A stretch of DNA of 64,000 nt from Urbifossiella sp046350095. Its GTDB lineage: Bacteria; Planctomycetota; Planctomycetia; Gemmatales; Gemmataceae. The position numbers were made by a program, and so were the translations under genes. Shown piece after piece: positions 47,052 to 55,943 of this stretch; position 1 is the first letter of the stretch; each line of letters begins with the position of its first letter. The notes below the pieces were generated by a model. The model made no database searches. It worked only from the letters and a program-made list of their open reading frames with translations, and was not told where the DNA came from. Where the stretch lies: assembly GCA_046350095.1 (NCBI GenBank), contig JAXMBA010000002.1, forward strand, positions 496,001 to 560,000, written 5' to 3'.

Positions 47052-47911
47052 GAGCCAGTTGTTGACTTATCGTGAGCTCACCCCACATGTTAGCGGGATG
47101 AGCGAGTCACGGAAGGCGTACAAGACCGACGTGTCGGACGCCGAGTGGGAGTTCCTGGCCCCGTACCTGACGCTGATGCGGGTGGACGCCCCGCAGCGCG
47201 AGTACACCCTTCGGGACGTGTTCGACGCCCTCCGGTACGTGGTCAAGACGGGGTGCCAGTGGGACATGCTCCCCCACGACCTGCCGCCGTGGTCGGCGGT
47301 GTACCAGCAGGCCCGGCGGTGGGTCCGGGCCGGGGTGTTCGAGGCGGCCGCCCACGACATCCGGATGATCCTCCGCATGGTCGACGGGCGGGAGGCCCAG
47401 CCGACGGCGACGGTCCTCGACAGCCGGACCCTGCAATCGACGCCGGAGAGCGGCGGCCGGGCCGGGTTCGACGGGGCGAAGAAGAAGAACGGGTCGAAGG
47501 TCCACGTCGCCGTGGACACCCTGGGCCACCTGCTGGCCCTGAAGGTGACCGCGGCGAGCGAGCAGGACCGGGCGCAGGTCGCCGACCTGGTGGCGAAGGT
47601 CCAGGAGGTCACCGGCGGTACGGTCGAGCTCGCGTTCGTGGATCAGGGGTACACGGGGGAGACGGCGGCCGCCGCCGCCGCGGACGCCGGCGGGGTCAAG
47701 CTGGAGGTGGTCAAGCACACCGAGGCGAAGAAGGGGTTCGTCCTCCTACCCCGGCGGTGGGTGGTCGAGCGGAGCTTCGGGTGGCTCGGTCGGTTCCGCC
47801 GGCTGGCCCGCGACTACGAACGGCTGACGGAGACCCTGGCGGGGTGGCATTGGGTCGCCTTCCTCACCCTCCTGCTACCCCGCCTCGAGCTCGATAGTGC
47901 ATAACTGGCTC
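47052..47911 (+). mobile_element. IS5-family insertion sequence (860 bp)
   Basis: Ends GAGCCAGTTGTTGACTTATCG and, at the right, the complement of GAGCCAGTTATGCACTATCG are imperfect inverted repeats. The target CTAG gives a TA duplication (47050-47051 and 47912-47913). One intact transposase gene is inside. It interrupts a membrane-protein gene precisely, which suggests recent arrival. Confidence 0.88.
47098..47904 (+). CDS. IS5-family transposase
   Basis: This encodes 268 residues from ATG 47098; a TTG at 47059 would add 13. The N-terminal domain (DVSDAEWEFLAPYL, RYVVKTGCQWDMLPHDLPPW) is the IS5-type DNA-binding part. The DDE catalytic residues are D108 (TVLDSRTLQS), D182 (FVDQGYTG) and E224 (VVERSFGWLGRFRRL), all in standard contexts. 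The frame is undamaged, so the element may still be mobile. The length is close to the ISL2/IS427-type subgroup. Confidence 0.92.
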   Translation: MSESRKAYKTDVSDAEWEFLAPYLTLMRVDAPQREYTLRDVFDALRYVVKTGCQWDMLPHDLPPWSAVYQQARRWVRAGVFEAAAHDIRMILRMVDGREAQPTATVLDSRTLQSTPESGGRAGFDGAKKKNGSKVHVAVDTLGHLLALKVTAASEQDRAQVADLVAKVQEVTGGTVELAFVDQGYTGETAAAAAADAGGVKLEVVKHTEAKKGFVLLPRRWVVERSFGWLGRFRRLARDYERLTETLAGWHWVAFLTLLLPRLELDSA

Positions 47912-48472
47912 TAGCGTTCCTGGCGGTCGGCACCGCCGTCGGGCTCGTCGTCCCGCGCGCCGGCCCGGCAGCCCTGCTCCTGGTCGGTGCGACGATGGCC
48001 GTGAATCTGGCGACCGCACCCGGCCGGGTCGCCGCCGACGAAGCCGACCAGGGTGCTGCCGAAGCGGTGGTCGCCGAAGCTCTCCGGTCCGCACGGCTGG
48101 GCGACGCCCGGGTCGCCGGGGTCGTGGATTCCGTCGTCCCGGCCGCCGCGGTCCCGACGAGCCTCCTGGCGGACTTCGGGTGGCTCGACCTCCGGACCGG
48201 CGCCGCCGCGGACCAGGGGGCAGTGGTGGCGCAAGGCTGGGTCGCCGGCGGGCCGCGGCGGGCGACGCGACCCGCGACGCGGGTGGTGGCTGTGGTCGGC
48301 GACCGGGTGGTGCCGTGCGACCAGCTGCGATTCCGCCGCCGGGACGTGGAGGCGGCGCTCGGCCGGCCGATCCCCGGGGCGGGTTACGTCGTGCGGGTGC
48401 CGGCGGCCGCGCTGGCGACCGGCGGCCCGCTCCGCCTGTTCGGCGTGGGTCCGGACGGGGCAGTGACCGAGC

Positions 48473-49810
48473 TCACGGCGGCGGCCGGCGCGTCCTCAGC
48501 TCCGCCAGCCGCGCCCTGATCTGCGCCTCGAACCCGCGGTCGGTCGGCCGGTAGTACTCCGCGGCGGTCGGCACGTACTCCTGTTCCACCCAGCCCCCGG
48601 CGTGGTCGTGCGGGTACTGGTAGCCCTCGCCGCGGTTCGTCTCGCCGCCCGACATCGACCGCTTGTCGCGCAGGTGCGTCGGCACGGGGAGCGTCCGCCC
48701 CTCGCGCACGTCCTTGAGCGCCTCCTCGACGGCGACGTAGCTGGCGTTCGACTTCGGGGCGCACGCCAGGTAGCACACGGCCTGCGACAGGTTGATGCGG
48801 CACTCCGGCAGGCCGACGCGCTCGACCGCGTCCCACGCCGCGTTGGCCACCAGCACGCCGCGCGGGTCGGCGTTCCCCACGTCCTCGGCGGCGAAGATGA
48901 CGAGCCGGCGGGCGACGAACCGCGGGTCCTCGCCGCCCTCCAGCATCCGCGCCAGCCAGTAGACCGCGGCGTCGGGGTCGGACCCGCGCAGGCTCTTGAT
49001 GAACGCGCTGGCCACGTCGTAGTGCGTGTCGCCGGTCGGGTCGAAGTCGATCACCTTCCGCTGGATCGAGTCGGTCGCCAGCGCCAGATCGAAGACGATG
49101 GGTGCGCCGCGGCCGCCGCCGTTCTCGGGCGCCTGCGCCGAGCGCACGCCGATGTCGAGCGCCGTCAGCGCCCGGCGGGCGTCGCCGTCGGACGCCTCGG
49201 CCAGGAACGCCAGCGCGTCGTCGGTCACGGTCACGTTCAGGTTGCCGAGGCCGCGCTCGGCGTCGCCCACGGTGCGGCGGACGACGGTCTTGATGTGCTC
49301 GCGGGTGAGCGGCTCGAAGCTGAAGATTTGGCTGCGGCTCAGCAGCGGCGTGTTGATGGCGAAGAACGGGTTCTGCGTCGTCGCCCCCACGAGGATGACC
49401 GTGCCGTCCTCCACGTCCGGCAGCAGAACGTCCTGTTGGGTGCGGTTGAAGCGGTGAATTTCGTCCAGGAACAGGATCGTCCGCTCGCCGGCGTCTTCGA
49501 GGTGGCTGCGGGCCTCGGCCAGCACCTCACGCACCTCCTTCGTGCCGGCGGAGGCGGCGTTCAGCGGCCGGAAGCGGCTCTTGGTGTGGTTGGCGATGAC
49601 GTGCGCCAGCGCCGTCTTGCCGCAGCCCGGGGGGCCGTAGAAGAGGACGGACGACAGCCGGTCGGCGAGCAGCGCCCGGCGGAGGAGCTTGCCGGGGCCG
49701 AGGACGTGTTCCTGGCCGACGAACTCGTCGAGGGTGCGCGGCCGCATCCGGGCGGCGAGCGGTCGGGCCTTCGCCCGGTTGGCCTCCCGGAGGTCGGAGA
49801 AGAGGTCCAT
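48473..49810 (-). CDS. rarA: Replication-associated recombination protein RarA (MgsA)
   Basis: This encodes 445 residues. This AAA+ clamp-loader-like ATPase acts at stalled replication forks. The N-terminal RPRTLDEFVGQEHVLGPG, Walker A GPPGCGKT (59-66), LFLDEIHRFN Walker B with sensor VGATTQNPFF, and the C-terminal tetramer domain (VYWLARMLEGGEDPRFVARR, VCYLACAPKSNASY) match the family. The ATG at 49810 gives normal length. Its last 47 bases overlap the broken membrane-protein gene on the other strand. Confidence 0.94.
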   Translation of the reverse strand: MDLFSDLREANRAKARPLAARMRPRTLDEFVGQEHVLGPGKLLRRALLADRLSSVLFYGPPGCGKTALAHVIANHTKSRFRPLNAASAGTKEVREVLAEARSHLEDAGERTILFLDEIHRFNRTQQDVLLPDVEDGTVILVGATTQNPFFAINTPLLSRSQIFSFEPLTREHIKTVVRRTVGDAERGLGNLNVTVTDDALAFLAEASDGDARRALTALDIGVRSAQAPENGGGRGAPIVFDLALATDSIQRKVIDFDPTGDTHYDVASAFIKSLRGSDPDAAVYWLARMLEGGEDPRFVARRLVIFAAEDVGNADPRGVLVANAAWDAVERVGLPECRINLSQAVCYLACAPKSNASYVAVEEALKDVREGRTLPVPTHLRDKRSMSGGETNRGEGYQYPHDHAGGWVEQEYVPTAAEYYRPTDRGFEAQIRARLAELRTRRPPP

Positions 49811-49874
49811 GCCGGGGTCGGGGGGCAGGAGAACAGGGGACGCGCAACCACCGCCATTGTACCCGGAACGCCGA

Positions 49875-49902
49875 AAGCCCGGGGACGGCCGTCCCCGGGC
49901 TT
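49875..49902. terminator. Perfect 28-base palindrome between the kinase and rarA
   Basis: AAGCCCGGGGACGG is followed directly by its complement CCGTCCCCGGGCTT, without a loop. It lies after the kinase stop on the minus strand and before rarA. It may terminate the kinase transcript. Confidence 0.5.
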
Positions 49903-49930
49903 CCTCCTGCCTCCTGTCTCCCGTCCACTG

Positions 49931-52501
49931 TCACCGCGGTGCCACCAGCTCCACCACCTCGACTGTACGGAAGTAGAGCGTATTCCCCTCGCCGACGGCG
50001 TTGTTGTCGATCGTCAGCCGCAGCGGCAGTTCGCCGCGCTCGACTGTCACCGCCGCCGTCCGCCACCCGCCGCCGGCCGTCAGGTGGGTCACGCCAACGT
50101 TTTTGTACTCCGTCGTCTGCACCACCACCGAGCCGGCCGCGTCGTTCTTCAGCTGGTAGCTCACCTTCAGGCGGTACGCCTTGCCCGGCCGGAGCGTCAG
50201 GCCCATGTCGCGCTCCAGCTCGAAGGAGAACTGCCCGCTCTTCTGGTCGCTGAAGTTCGTGACCCCGAGCGCGGCCGAGCCGTCGAGCTCGTCGCGGCGG
50301 AACTCGCCGGTGGCGTCCTTCTTCCAGCACGAGCCCGAGACGCCGCGCGGGAACGGCGGCGCCTCGCCGGCGGTGACGGCGCGCCCCTCGAGCGTGGCCC
50401 GGTAGGCGGGGATGCTGGCGGCGTCGAACCGGTACAGGACGGCCCCCTCGGTCCAGCCGACGAACGACGGCTGCGGCGCCGGCTGCGACGCCGGGGCCGA
50501 AAGTTTAAGCGGCGTCGGCGTCGTGCCCGGCGGCGGCTCCGTCACCACCACGGACCGCAGCCGGAGGGTGCCGTTCGGGTCGGTGTCGTTGTTGTGGAAC
50601 TCGAACAGGCCGGCCGTCGCGCCCTTCAGGTCGAGGACGAACTCGGCCGACTTCCAAACGCCCGGCGGCGTCGACGCCAGCTTGGTGGCGTCCCAGGCGC
50701 CGCGCTCGTCGGCCGGCTTGTACCGCACGTGCGCCGCCCCGCTCTTGACCGGTGCCGAGTAGTCCACGCGGAGGCGGCACAGCCCGCTCGGGGTGTTGAC
50801 GTTCGGACTGAACAACATCGCCGAGCCCGACCCGCGGAGGGTGCGGATGCCGATCGCCGGCGTGGCGTCGGCGAAAAACTCCATCTCCGAGTCCTTGCTC
50901 CACGCCCGGCCCGACCACCCGGCCGGCGGCGCGCCGGAGCCGGTCCGCCCCACCTCGCGGCTCTGCTTGCTGCCGTTCGCCTTCACCTCCACGACGGACT
51001 TGATGGCGAACGGCTTCACGGCGCTCATGTCGAACGCGGCCAGCAGCTTCTCCGGCAACGGCGGCGTGACCTTCGCCGGTGCCTCGACCTTTGGCGTTGG
51101 CGTTGGCGACGGCGACGGCGACGGCGACGGTGACGGTGACGGCGTTGGCGACGGGGGCACGACTGGCAACGGGGGAGGCGCCTTGGTCACCTCGCGGGCC
51201 GGCTCGCGGTCGAACAGGCCGACCGCGAACGCGACCCCCGCCAGCGACGCGGCCACGGCCACGACCCCGGCGACGATCGGGAGCACCTTCCGTTTCGAGC
51301 CGCCGACCTCGACGTGGCGCGGCGACGAACGGGCCGTCTTGGCGGACGCGACGGCGCCGGTCTCGGCGGCCGGGTCGGCCGGGGCCACGACGCCGGAGTC
51401 GCTCAGCGCGTCCTCGCTCCGCCGCAGCCGGGCGTGGAGGTCCACCCCGGCGCCGAGGTTCGTCCGCGACAGCCCGGCCAGCACGCGGGAGCTGTTCCCG
51501 AGCCACGGGGCCAGCGCGGCGATCACCTCGGCCGGCGTCTGGAACCGCTCCTGCGGCTTCTTCGCCAGCATTTTCGCCGCCACGCCCGCCAGTCCCTTCG
51601 GCAGCGTGGCGTCGATCGTGGACATACTCGGCGGCGCCGCCATCTGGTGCTGCAGCAGCTTCTGCGTCGTGTTCCCCGCGAACGGCGGCTTGCCCGTGAC
51701 CAGCGCGTAGAACGACGCCCCGAGGCTGTAGATGTCGGCCCGGATGTCCACGTGCGGGCTGTTGAGCGCCTGCTCGGGGGCGATGAAGTCGGCGGTGCCG
51801 ACCACGGCCCCGGCGTCGAGGCGCTCGGTCAGCTTGTCGTCGGAGTTGCTCGCGGAGCGGGCCAAGCCCATGTCGAGGATCTTGACGACGCCCGTCTTGT
51901 CGCGCATCAGGTTGCCGGGCTTGATGTCGCGGTGGACGAACCCCTTCTCGTGGGCGTGCTGGAGGCCGGCCGCGGCCTGGGCCACGGCGTCGGACGCGGC
52001 CGCGAACGGCAGCGCCCCCTCGCGGTCGAGCACCTGCTGGAGCGTCTCGCCCTCCACGTACTCCATCACGAGGTAGGGCGTGTCGCCGTGCCGGCACACG
52101 TCGTGGATGCGGACGATGTTCGGGTGGTCGAGCGCCGCCGCGGCGCGGGCCTCGCGGTAGAACCGCTCGGCGGCCAGTTTGGCGTCGTCGTCCTTGGCGA
52201 CGACCAACACCTTGACGGCGACCTTGCGGCGGAGCTCCTGGTGCTCGGCGAGGTAGACGACGCCCATGCCGCCGCGGCCGAGCTGTTCCAGCACGACGTA
52301 GGCGCCGAGGCGGAAGCCCTTGTGCCGGCCCAGGAGTAGCTGCTGGGCCTGGAACTTCGTGATGACGCCCTTCTTGACGAGGGCGGCGGCGGCCTTCTGC
52401 GGCTCGGCGGGGAGGTCGTCCGGGGCGGGGACGCTGCCGGCGAGGCCGCTCTTGCGGAGGAGGTCGAGGAGGTCCGTGGTCGAGGCGGGCGCGGCTGGCA
52501 T
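49931..52501 (-). CDS. Membrane-anchored Ser/Thr protein kinase with carbohydrate-binding-like sensor
   Basis: This encodes 856 residues from ATG 52501. An N-terminal helix pair (SGLAGSVPAPDDLP, VKKGVITKFQAQQLLLG) typical of planctomycete kinases precedes a PknB-like domain: LGRGGMG (74-80), K97, HRDIKPGN (190-197), DMG (210-212), APEQ. One transmembrane helix spans about 405-428. After it comes a Ser-Pro/Thr-Pro run (451-470) and two beta-sandwich-like regions (WKSAEFVLDLKGATAGLFEF, GWRTAAVTVERGELPLRL) that look like carbohydrate-binding or jelly-roll modules. It may sense an envelope ligand. Partners are unknown. Confidence 0.86.
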   Translation of the reverse strand: MPAAPASTTDLLDLLRKSGLAGSVPAPDDLPAEPQKAAAALVKKGVITKFQAQQLLLGRHKGFRLGAYVVLEQLGRGGMGVVYLAEHQELRRKVAVKVLVVAKDDDAKLAAERFYREARAAAALDHPNIVRIHDVCRHGDTPYLVMEYVEGETLQQVLDREGALPFAAASDAVAQAAAGLQHAHEKGFVHRDIKPGNLMRDKTGVVKILDMGLARSASNSDDKLTERLDAGAVVGTADFIAPEQALNSPHVDIRADIYSLGASFYALVTGKPPFAGNTTQKLLQHQMAAPPSMSTIDATLPKGLAGVAAKMLAKKPQERFQTPAEVIAALAPWLGNSSRVLAGLSRTNLGAGVDLHARLRRSEDALSDSGVVAPADPAAETGAVASAKTARSSPRHVEVGGSKRKVLPIVAGVVAVAASLAGVAFAVGLFDREPAREVTKAPPPLPVVPPSPTPSPSPSPSPSPSPTPTPKVEAPAKVTPPLPEKLLAAFDMSAVKPFAIKSVVEVKANGSKQSREVGRTGSGAPPAGWSGRAWSKDSEMEFFADATPAIGIRTLRGSGSAMLFSPNVNTPSGLCRLRVDYSAPVKSGAAHVRYKPADERGAWDATKLASTPPGVWKSAEFVLDLKGATAGLFEFHNNDTDPNGTLRLRSVVVTEPPPGTTPTPLKLSAPASQPAPQPSFVGWTEGAVLYRFDAASIPAYRATLEGRAVTAGEAPPFPRGVSGSCWKKDATGEFRRDELDGSAALGVTNFSDQKSGQFSFELERDMGLTLRPGKAYRLKVSYQLKNDAAGSVVVQTTEYKNVGVTHLTAGGGWRTAAVTVERGELPLRLTIDNNAVGEGNTLYFRTVEVVELVAPR
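51092..51151 (-). repeat. Hexanucleotide microsatellite encoding the Ser-Pro/Thr-Pro linker
   Basis: Repeats of GGCGAC/GGTGAC/GGCGTT on the plus strand encode residues 451-470 of the kinase. A slippage-prone tract of this kind could change linker length in frame. Confidence 0.7.
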
Positions 52502-52669
52502 GGCCGTTCTCGTGTCTGCGGCTGGGCGGTGGAGAAACCGGGGCGACGTGGACCGACGTAAATGTAGTTCACAATCCGACAACGAGCGCGAACCGATCAC
52601 TCGGGGCGGGCCGGAATTCCGGCGCGGCCACAACTGGGAGGGAGGAATCCGCCCCCCCGGGGGCTCGCC

Positions 52670-53287
52670 TCAACTTTCGCCCCAGCGATCCGTCAGCCGG
52701 TGGTCGACACCGAGTTGGTCGCACACCCGCCCGACCACGAAGTCGACCAAGTCCTGCACCCGCTGCGGCTTCGTGTAGAACCCCGGCATCGCCGGCAGCA
52801 CCACCGCCCCCGCCTCCGCGACGGCGACCATGTTCCGCAACTGCACCAGCCCCAGCGGCGTCTCCCGCGGCACCAGCACGAGCTTGCGGCGTTCCTTGAG
52901 GTGCACGTCGGCGGCGCGCTGGACGAGGTTCTCGGACGCCCCCCGGGCCACCGCCGACAGCGTCCCCATGCTGCACGGGCAGACGGCCATGCCGCCGGTG
53001 AGGAACGACCCGCTGGCGATGCCGGCGCGGAAGTCGCGGAAGTGGTGGTAGCGGAGCCGTCCGAGCTCCAGCCCCTTCGCCGCCGGGCCGAGCAGCGCCA
53101 GCGGGTCGAACTTCGCGGCGTCCAGCTCCACGACGCGCCCCACCTCCGTGGCGACGACTTCGGCCCCGGCCGGGCTGACGGTCAGGTGGACGGTGCGGCC
53201 CGCCCTCAGCAGCACCTCGACGAGCCGGACGCCGTACCCGGCCCCGCTCGCCCCCGTGACCGCCACCACCAGGTCGCTTGCGGGCAT
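52670..53287 (-). CDS. ubiX: Flavin prenyltransferase UbiX
   Basis: This encodes 205 residues. UbiX makes prenylated FMN, the cofactor of UbiD-type decarboxylases. The N-terminal VVAVTGASGAGYGVRL, the middle LTGGMAVCPCSMGTLSAVARG and the hallmark RKLVLVPRETPLGLVQLRNM match the family. The ATG at 53287 has GGAGGAAG upstream. UbiD is not in the window. The gene is on the same strand as the kinase, 168 bases ahead of it. Confidence 0.95.
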   Translation of the reverse strand: MPASDLVVAVTGASGAGYGVRLVEVLLRAGRTVHLTVSPAGAEVVATEVGRVVELDAAKFDPLALLGPAAKGLELGRLRYHHFRDFRAGIASGSFLTGGMAVCPCSMGTLSAVARGASENLVQRAADVHLKERRKLVLVPRETPLGLVQLRNMVAVAEAGAVVLPAMPGFYTKPQRVQDLVDFVVGRVCDQLGVDHRLTDRWGES

Positions 53288-53392
53288 GGTCTTCCTCCAC
53301 CCGTCATGGTAGTCGGGAACGCGCTGGCGTTTCCTCCCGCGGCCGGGTAGGTTGTCAGTGTCCGTCCCGCCTGCCTCCCCGGGGTTCCCACC

Positions 53393-54979
53393 ATGCCCCG
53401 CCGCCTGGCGCTCGCCCTACTGTTCGTCGCCGCTTCGCCTGTTGCCGCCGACGAGCGACCGCTGCGCGCGACCATCGACGCCCAGCTCCGTGCCGCGTGG
53501 GCCGAACAATCCGTCACGCCCGCCCCGCGCTCGGCCGACGGCGAGTTCCTCCGCCGCGTCTACCTCGACCTGATCGGCACCATCCCCTCTCACGACGAGG
53601 CCGCCGCCTTCCTCGCCGACGCCGACCCGAAGAAGCGCGAGAAGCTGATCGACAAGCTTCTCGCCGACCCGCGCTACGGCACCGCCCAGGCGACGGTCTG
53701 GGACCTGGTGCTGTTCGGCCGCAACCCCGGGAACGGCGACGCCACCCGCAAGCGCGACGGGTTCAAGGCGTGGCTGGCGGCCCAGCTCCAGGAGAACGCC
53801 CCGTACACGCGAATCGTGGGCGACCTGCTGACCGGCGAGAAGGCCGGCTCGGAGCTGTACCACGTCCAGTTCCGCAACGCCCCTGAGGAAGCTGCGGTGC
53901 AGGTGTCGCGGGTGTTCCTCGGCACGCAACTCCAGTGCGCCCGCTGCCACGACCACCCTTACGACCGCTGGACGCAGAAGGACTTCTACGGCCTCGCCGG
54001 GTTCTTCGTGCGGCTCGTGGTGCAGGAGAGCGGCAGCGGCGCGAACCGCACCTTCACCATCGGCGAGAAGACGAGCGGCGACGTGCTGTTCAGCGGCAAC
54101 GCGAAGGACCAGGCGCCGGGCCGCAAGGGCGAGCCGGTGCGGCCGCGCGTCCTCGGCGGCCCCGACCTCGACGAGCCGCCGGCCCCCAAGACGAAGGAGC
54201 CGACGCCGAAGGCGAACGAGAAGCTGCCGCGGCCGGCGTTCTCCCGCAAGGAGAAGCTCGTCGCGTGGCTGACGGCGAAGGACAACCCGTACCTGGCCCG
54301 CGCGGCGGTGAATCGCGTGTGGGCGCAGTACATGGGCCGCGGGTTGGTTCACCCGGTCGATGACTTTCACGCCGAGAACGCCGCGTCGCACCCCGAGTTG
54401 CTGACCGCGCTCACCGACGGGTTCGTGGCCCACAACTACGACCTGAAGTGGCTGACCCGCGAGGTCGTGAACTCGGACGGCTACCAGCTCGCGCTCGCGG
54501 GGCCGAACAAGGCCGCGCTGCCGAAGGCGTTCGAGCGCGCCCGGGTGCGGCCGCTGACCGCCGAGGAGATGCTGACGGCGATGCGGCAGGCGACGCTGTT
54601 CGACGCGGGCCGCAAGGCGGGCGAGAAGGCGCCGGACGTGGGCGCCGACTACTTCCTGCGGGCGTTCGGCGAGCCGACGAACGGCCTCGGCGACTTCCAG
54701 GGTGGGTTGAGCGAGCACCTGTTCCTGAACAACTCGGAGCACGTCCGCCGCCTCATCACCCGCCGCCCGGGGAACCTCGCGGACGGCATCCTGAAGTCGA
54801 ACGAGCCCGCCGATAAGAAGGCGGAGCGGCTGTACCTGACGGTGCTGAGCCGCCGGCCGACGCCGACCGAGGCCGCGACCGTGGCCGCGTACCTGGCGCA
54901 GCCGGAGAAGGCCGAGGCGCTCGTCGAGGACGTGATCTGGGTGCTCCTGAACGGGAGCGAGTTCCGGTTCAACCACTGA
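53393..54979 (+). CDS. DUF1549/DUF1553 domain protein
   Basis: This encodes 528 residues with a signal peptide (LALALLFVAASPVAA). The DUF1549 part (FLRRVYLDLIGTIPS, LLADPRYGTAQ) and the DUF1553 part (NPYLARAAVNRVWAQYMGRG, REVVNSDGYQL) are in normal order. Between them is a CARCHDHPYDRW segment with a possible haem- or metal-binding CxxCH. These proteins are exported and occur almost only in planctomycetes and relatives; they are thought to act in polysaccharide breakdown or surface processes. The gene is shorter than many relatives, which carry an extra cytochrome domain. It normally precedes the DUF1501 gene, from which an IS now separates it. Confidence 0.88.
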   Translation: MPRRLALALLFVAASPVAADERPLRATIDAQLRAAWAEQSVTPAPRSADGEFLRRVYLDLIGTIPSHDEAAAFLADADPKKREKLIDKLLADPRYGTAQATVWDLVLFGRNPGNGDATRKRDGFKAWLAAQLQENAPYTRIVGDLLTGEKAGSELYHVQFRNAPEEAAVQVSRVFLGTQLQCARCHDHPYDRWTQKDFYGLAGFFVRLVVQESGSGANRTFTIGEKTSGDVLFSGNAKDQAPGRKGEPVRPRVLGGPDLDEPPAPKTKEPTPKANEKLPRPAFSRKEKLVAWLTAKDNPYLARAAVNRVWAQYMGRGLVHPVDDFHAENAASHPELLTALTDGFVAHNYDLKWLTREVVNSDGYQLALAGPNKAALPKAFERARVRPLTAEEMLTAMRQATLFDAGRKAGEKAPDVGADYFLRAFGEPTNGLGDFQGGLSEHLFLNNSEHVRRLITRRPGNLADGILKSNEPADKKAERLYLTVLSRRPTPTEAATVAAYLAQPEKAEALVEDVIWVLLNGSEFRFNH

Positions 54980-55067
54980 CAGAGGGAACGGCCGCAAAAA
55001 GGCACAAAAAGCACAAAATGAAGACAGAAAATCGCCGAGTGCTTGATCTGAATCCTGCTTAATTTTG

Positions 55068-55898
55068 GGTGATTAGCAAAATTCTAGGGCAGCAGATAGG
55101 CTGCTGCCATGACCCTCGAAGAGTACGAACGGCATCTGATCGGTCAGCTTTGTTGGTGGTGCCACCGGGCCACCCACGGGAGCTCCGGGCGGCAGCGGCA
55201 GTGCCCCGGGTGTCGGGCCAAGTGGAGCTACCACCGGCGCAAGGCGGAGTGGGAGTTGCTCCGCGCGTTCGCCCTCCGCACGACCGCCCACCACGCCGCC
55301 CGGGTGGTCCGGTGCAGCTACCCGACGGCCTACGCCGCGTACACCCGGTTCCGCCTCACCCTCCAGGCCGTGACCGACGACGAGAAGCGACCGCTGCTCG
55401 GCGAGCTGGAGCTCGACGAGTCGTACTTCGGGGGCAAGCGGAAGGGGAAGCGGGGCCGCGGGGCGGGCGGGAAGGTCGCGGTGTTCGGCATCCTGGAGCG
55501 GGCCGGGCGGGTGTACACGGTGGCCGTCCCGGACTGCAAGAAGGAGACCCTGATGGCCAAGATCGAGGCGGCCACGGTCAAGGGGTCGGTGTTCTACACC
55601 GACGAGTTCACCAGCTACAACGATGTCCAGCGGCACGGCAAGCACGTCCCGGTCAACCACCAGGAGGCGTTCGCCGTGGGGCGGGCGCACATCAACGGGA
55701 TCGAGGGGTTCTGGAGTTTCGCCAAGCGGCTGTACCGGCACGTCCACGGGGTGGACTCGGGGAACTTCCCGCTGTACCTGGCCGAGTACGAGTTCCGGTA
55801 CAACCACCGCGGGGAACATCTGATGGACCTCCTGTACGACCGCATGATCCGGCCCACCATTCCGACCCAAACTGTGCCCTAGAATTTTGCTAATCACC
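55068..55898 (+). mobile_element. IS1595-family insertion sequence, copy 2 (831 bp)
   Basis: It has the same perfect 24-bp terminal inverted repeats as copy 1. An 8-base target duplication TAATTTTG (55060-55067 and 55899-55906) is exact, as expected for the family. It is inserted in the A/T-rich inverted repeat, in the same orientation as copy 1 and about 40 kb away. Confidence 0.94.
55109..55882 (+). CDS. IS1595-family transposase, copy 2
   Basis: This 257-residue product is identical to the copy at 14956-15729, with zinc ribbon cysteines and D103/D165/HINGIEGFW catalytic blocks intact. Identity of the two proteins and of element size implies recent duplication by transposition. The exact 8-base target duplication suggests that this insertion is the younger or less altered one. 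Confidence 0.93.
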   Translation: MTLEEYERHLIGQLCWWCHRATHGSSGRQRQCPGCRAKWSYHRRKAEWELLRAFALRTTAHHAARVVRCSYPTAYAAYTRFRLTLQAVTDDEKRPLLGELELDESYFGGKRKGKRGRGAGGKVAVFGILERAGRVYTVAVPDCKKETLMAKIEAATVKGSVFYTDEFTSYNDVQRHGKHVPVNHQEAFAVGRAHINGIEGFWSFAKRLYRHVHGVDSGNFPLYLAEYEFRYNHRGEHLMDLLYDRMIRPTIPTQTVP

Positions 55899-55943
55899 TA
55901 ATTTTGTGCCTTTTTGCGGCCATTCTTCTTTCGAGAGCAAACG

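Larger units (their letters stand above)
45873..48519 (+). pseudogene. Polytopic membrane protein gene, disrupted by an IS5-family element
   Basis: The 5' half ends at 47051 and the 3' half resumes at 47914. Removing the IS and one TA copy (862 bases) restores a single frame of 594 residues across P-L-A-F-L-A-V. The start chosen is TTG 45873 after GGAG; GTG 45828 and GTG 45909 are alternatives. The product has about eight to ten hydrophobic helices and an N-terminal loop (GSESNLVVARVARPD, RYTSQVGLTG) of a kind found in large uncharacterised membrane proteins related to glycosyltransferases. The C-terminal part is a soluble domain. No other lesion is seen. The 3' end overlaps the convergent rarA gene by 47 bases. 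Confidence 0.82.
54990..55921. repeat. A/T-rich long inverted repeat, copy 3, interrupted by an IS
   Basis: The left arm starts at 54990 (GGCCGCAAAAAGGCACAAAA, then AGCACAAAAT). The right arm is 55901-55921 and lacks one GTGCTTTTT unit. The IS sits between. The element begins 11 bases after the upstream stop and ends 22 bases before the DUF1501 start. Confidence 0.8.

Noticed and set aside
49815..49925. Purine-rich strings around the 49875-49902 palindrome as another inverted repeat
   Set aside because: Only short pieces such as GGCAGGAG recur. The arms do not pair over a meaningful length.
51092..51151. A CRISPR-like array
   Set aside because: The repeats are short tandem hexamers in frame without spacers. 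No cas gene is present.
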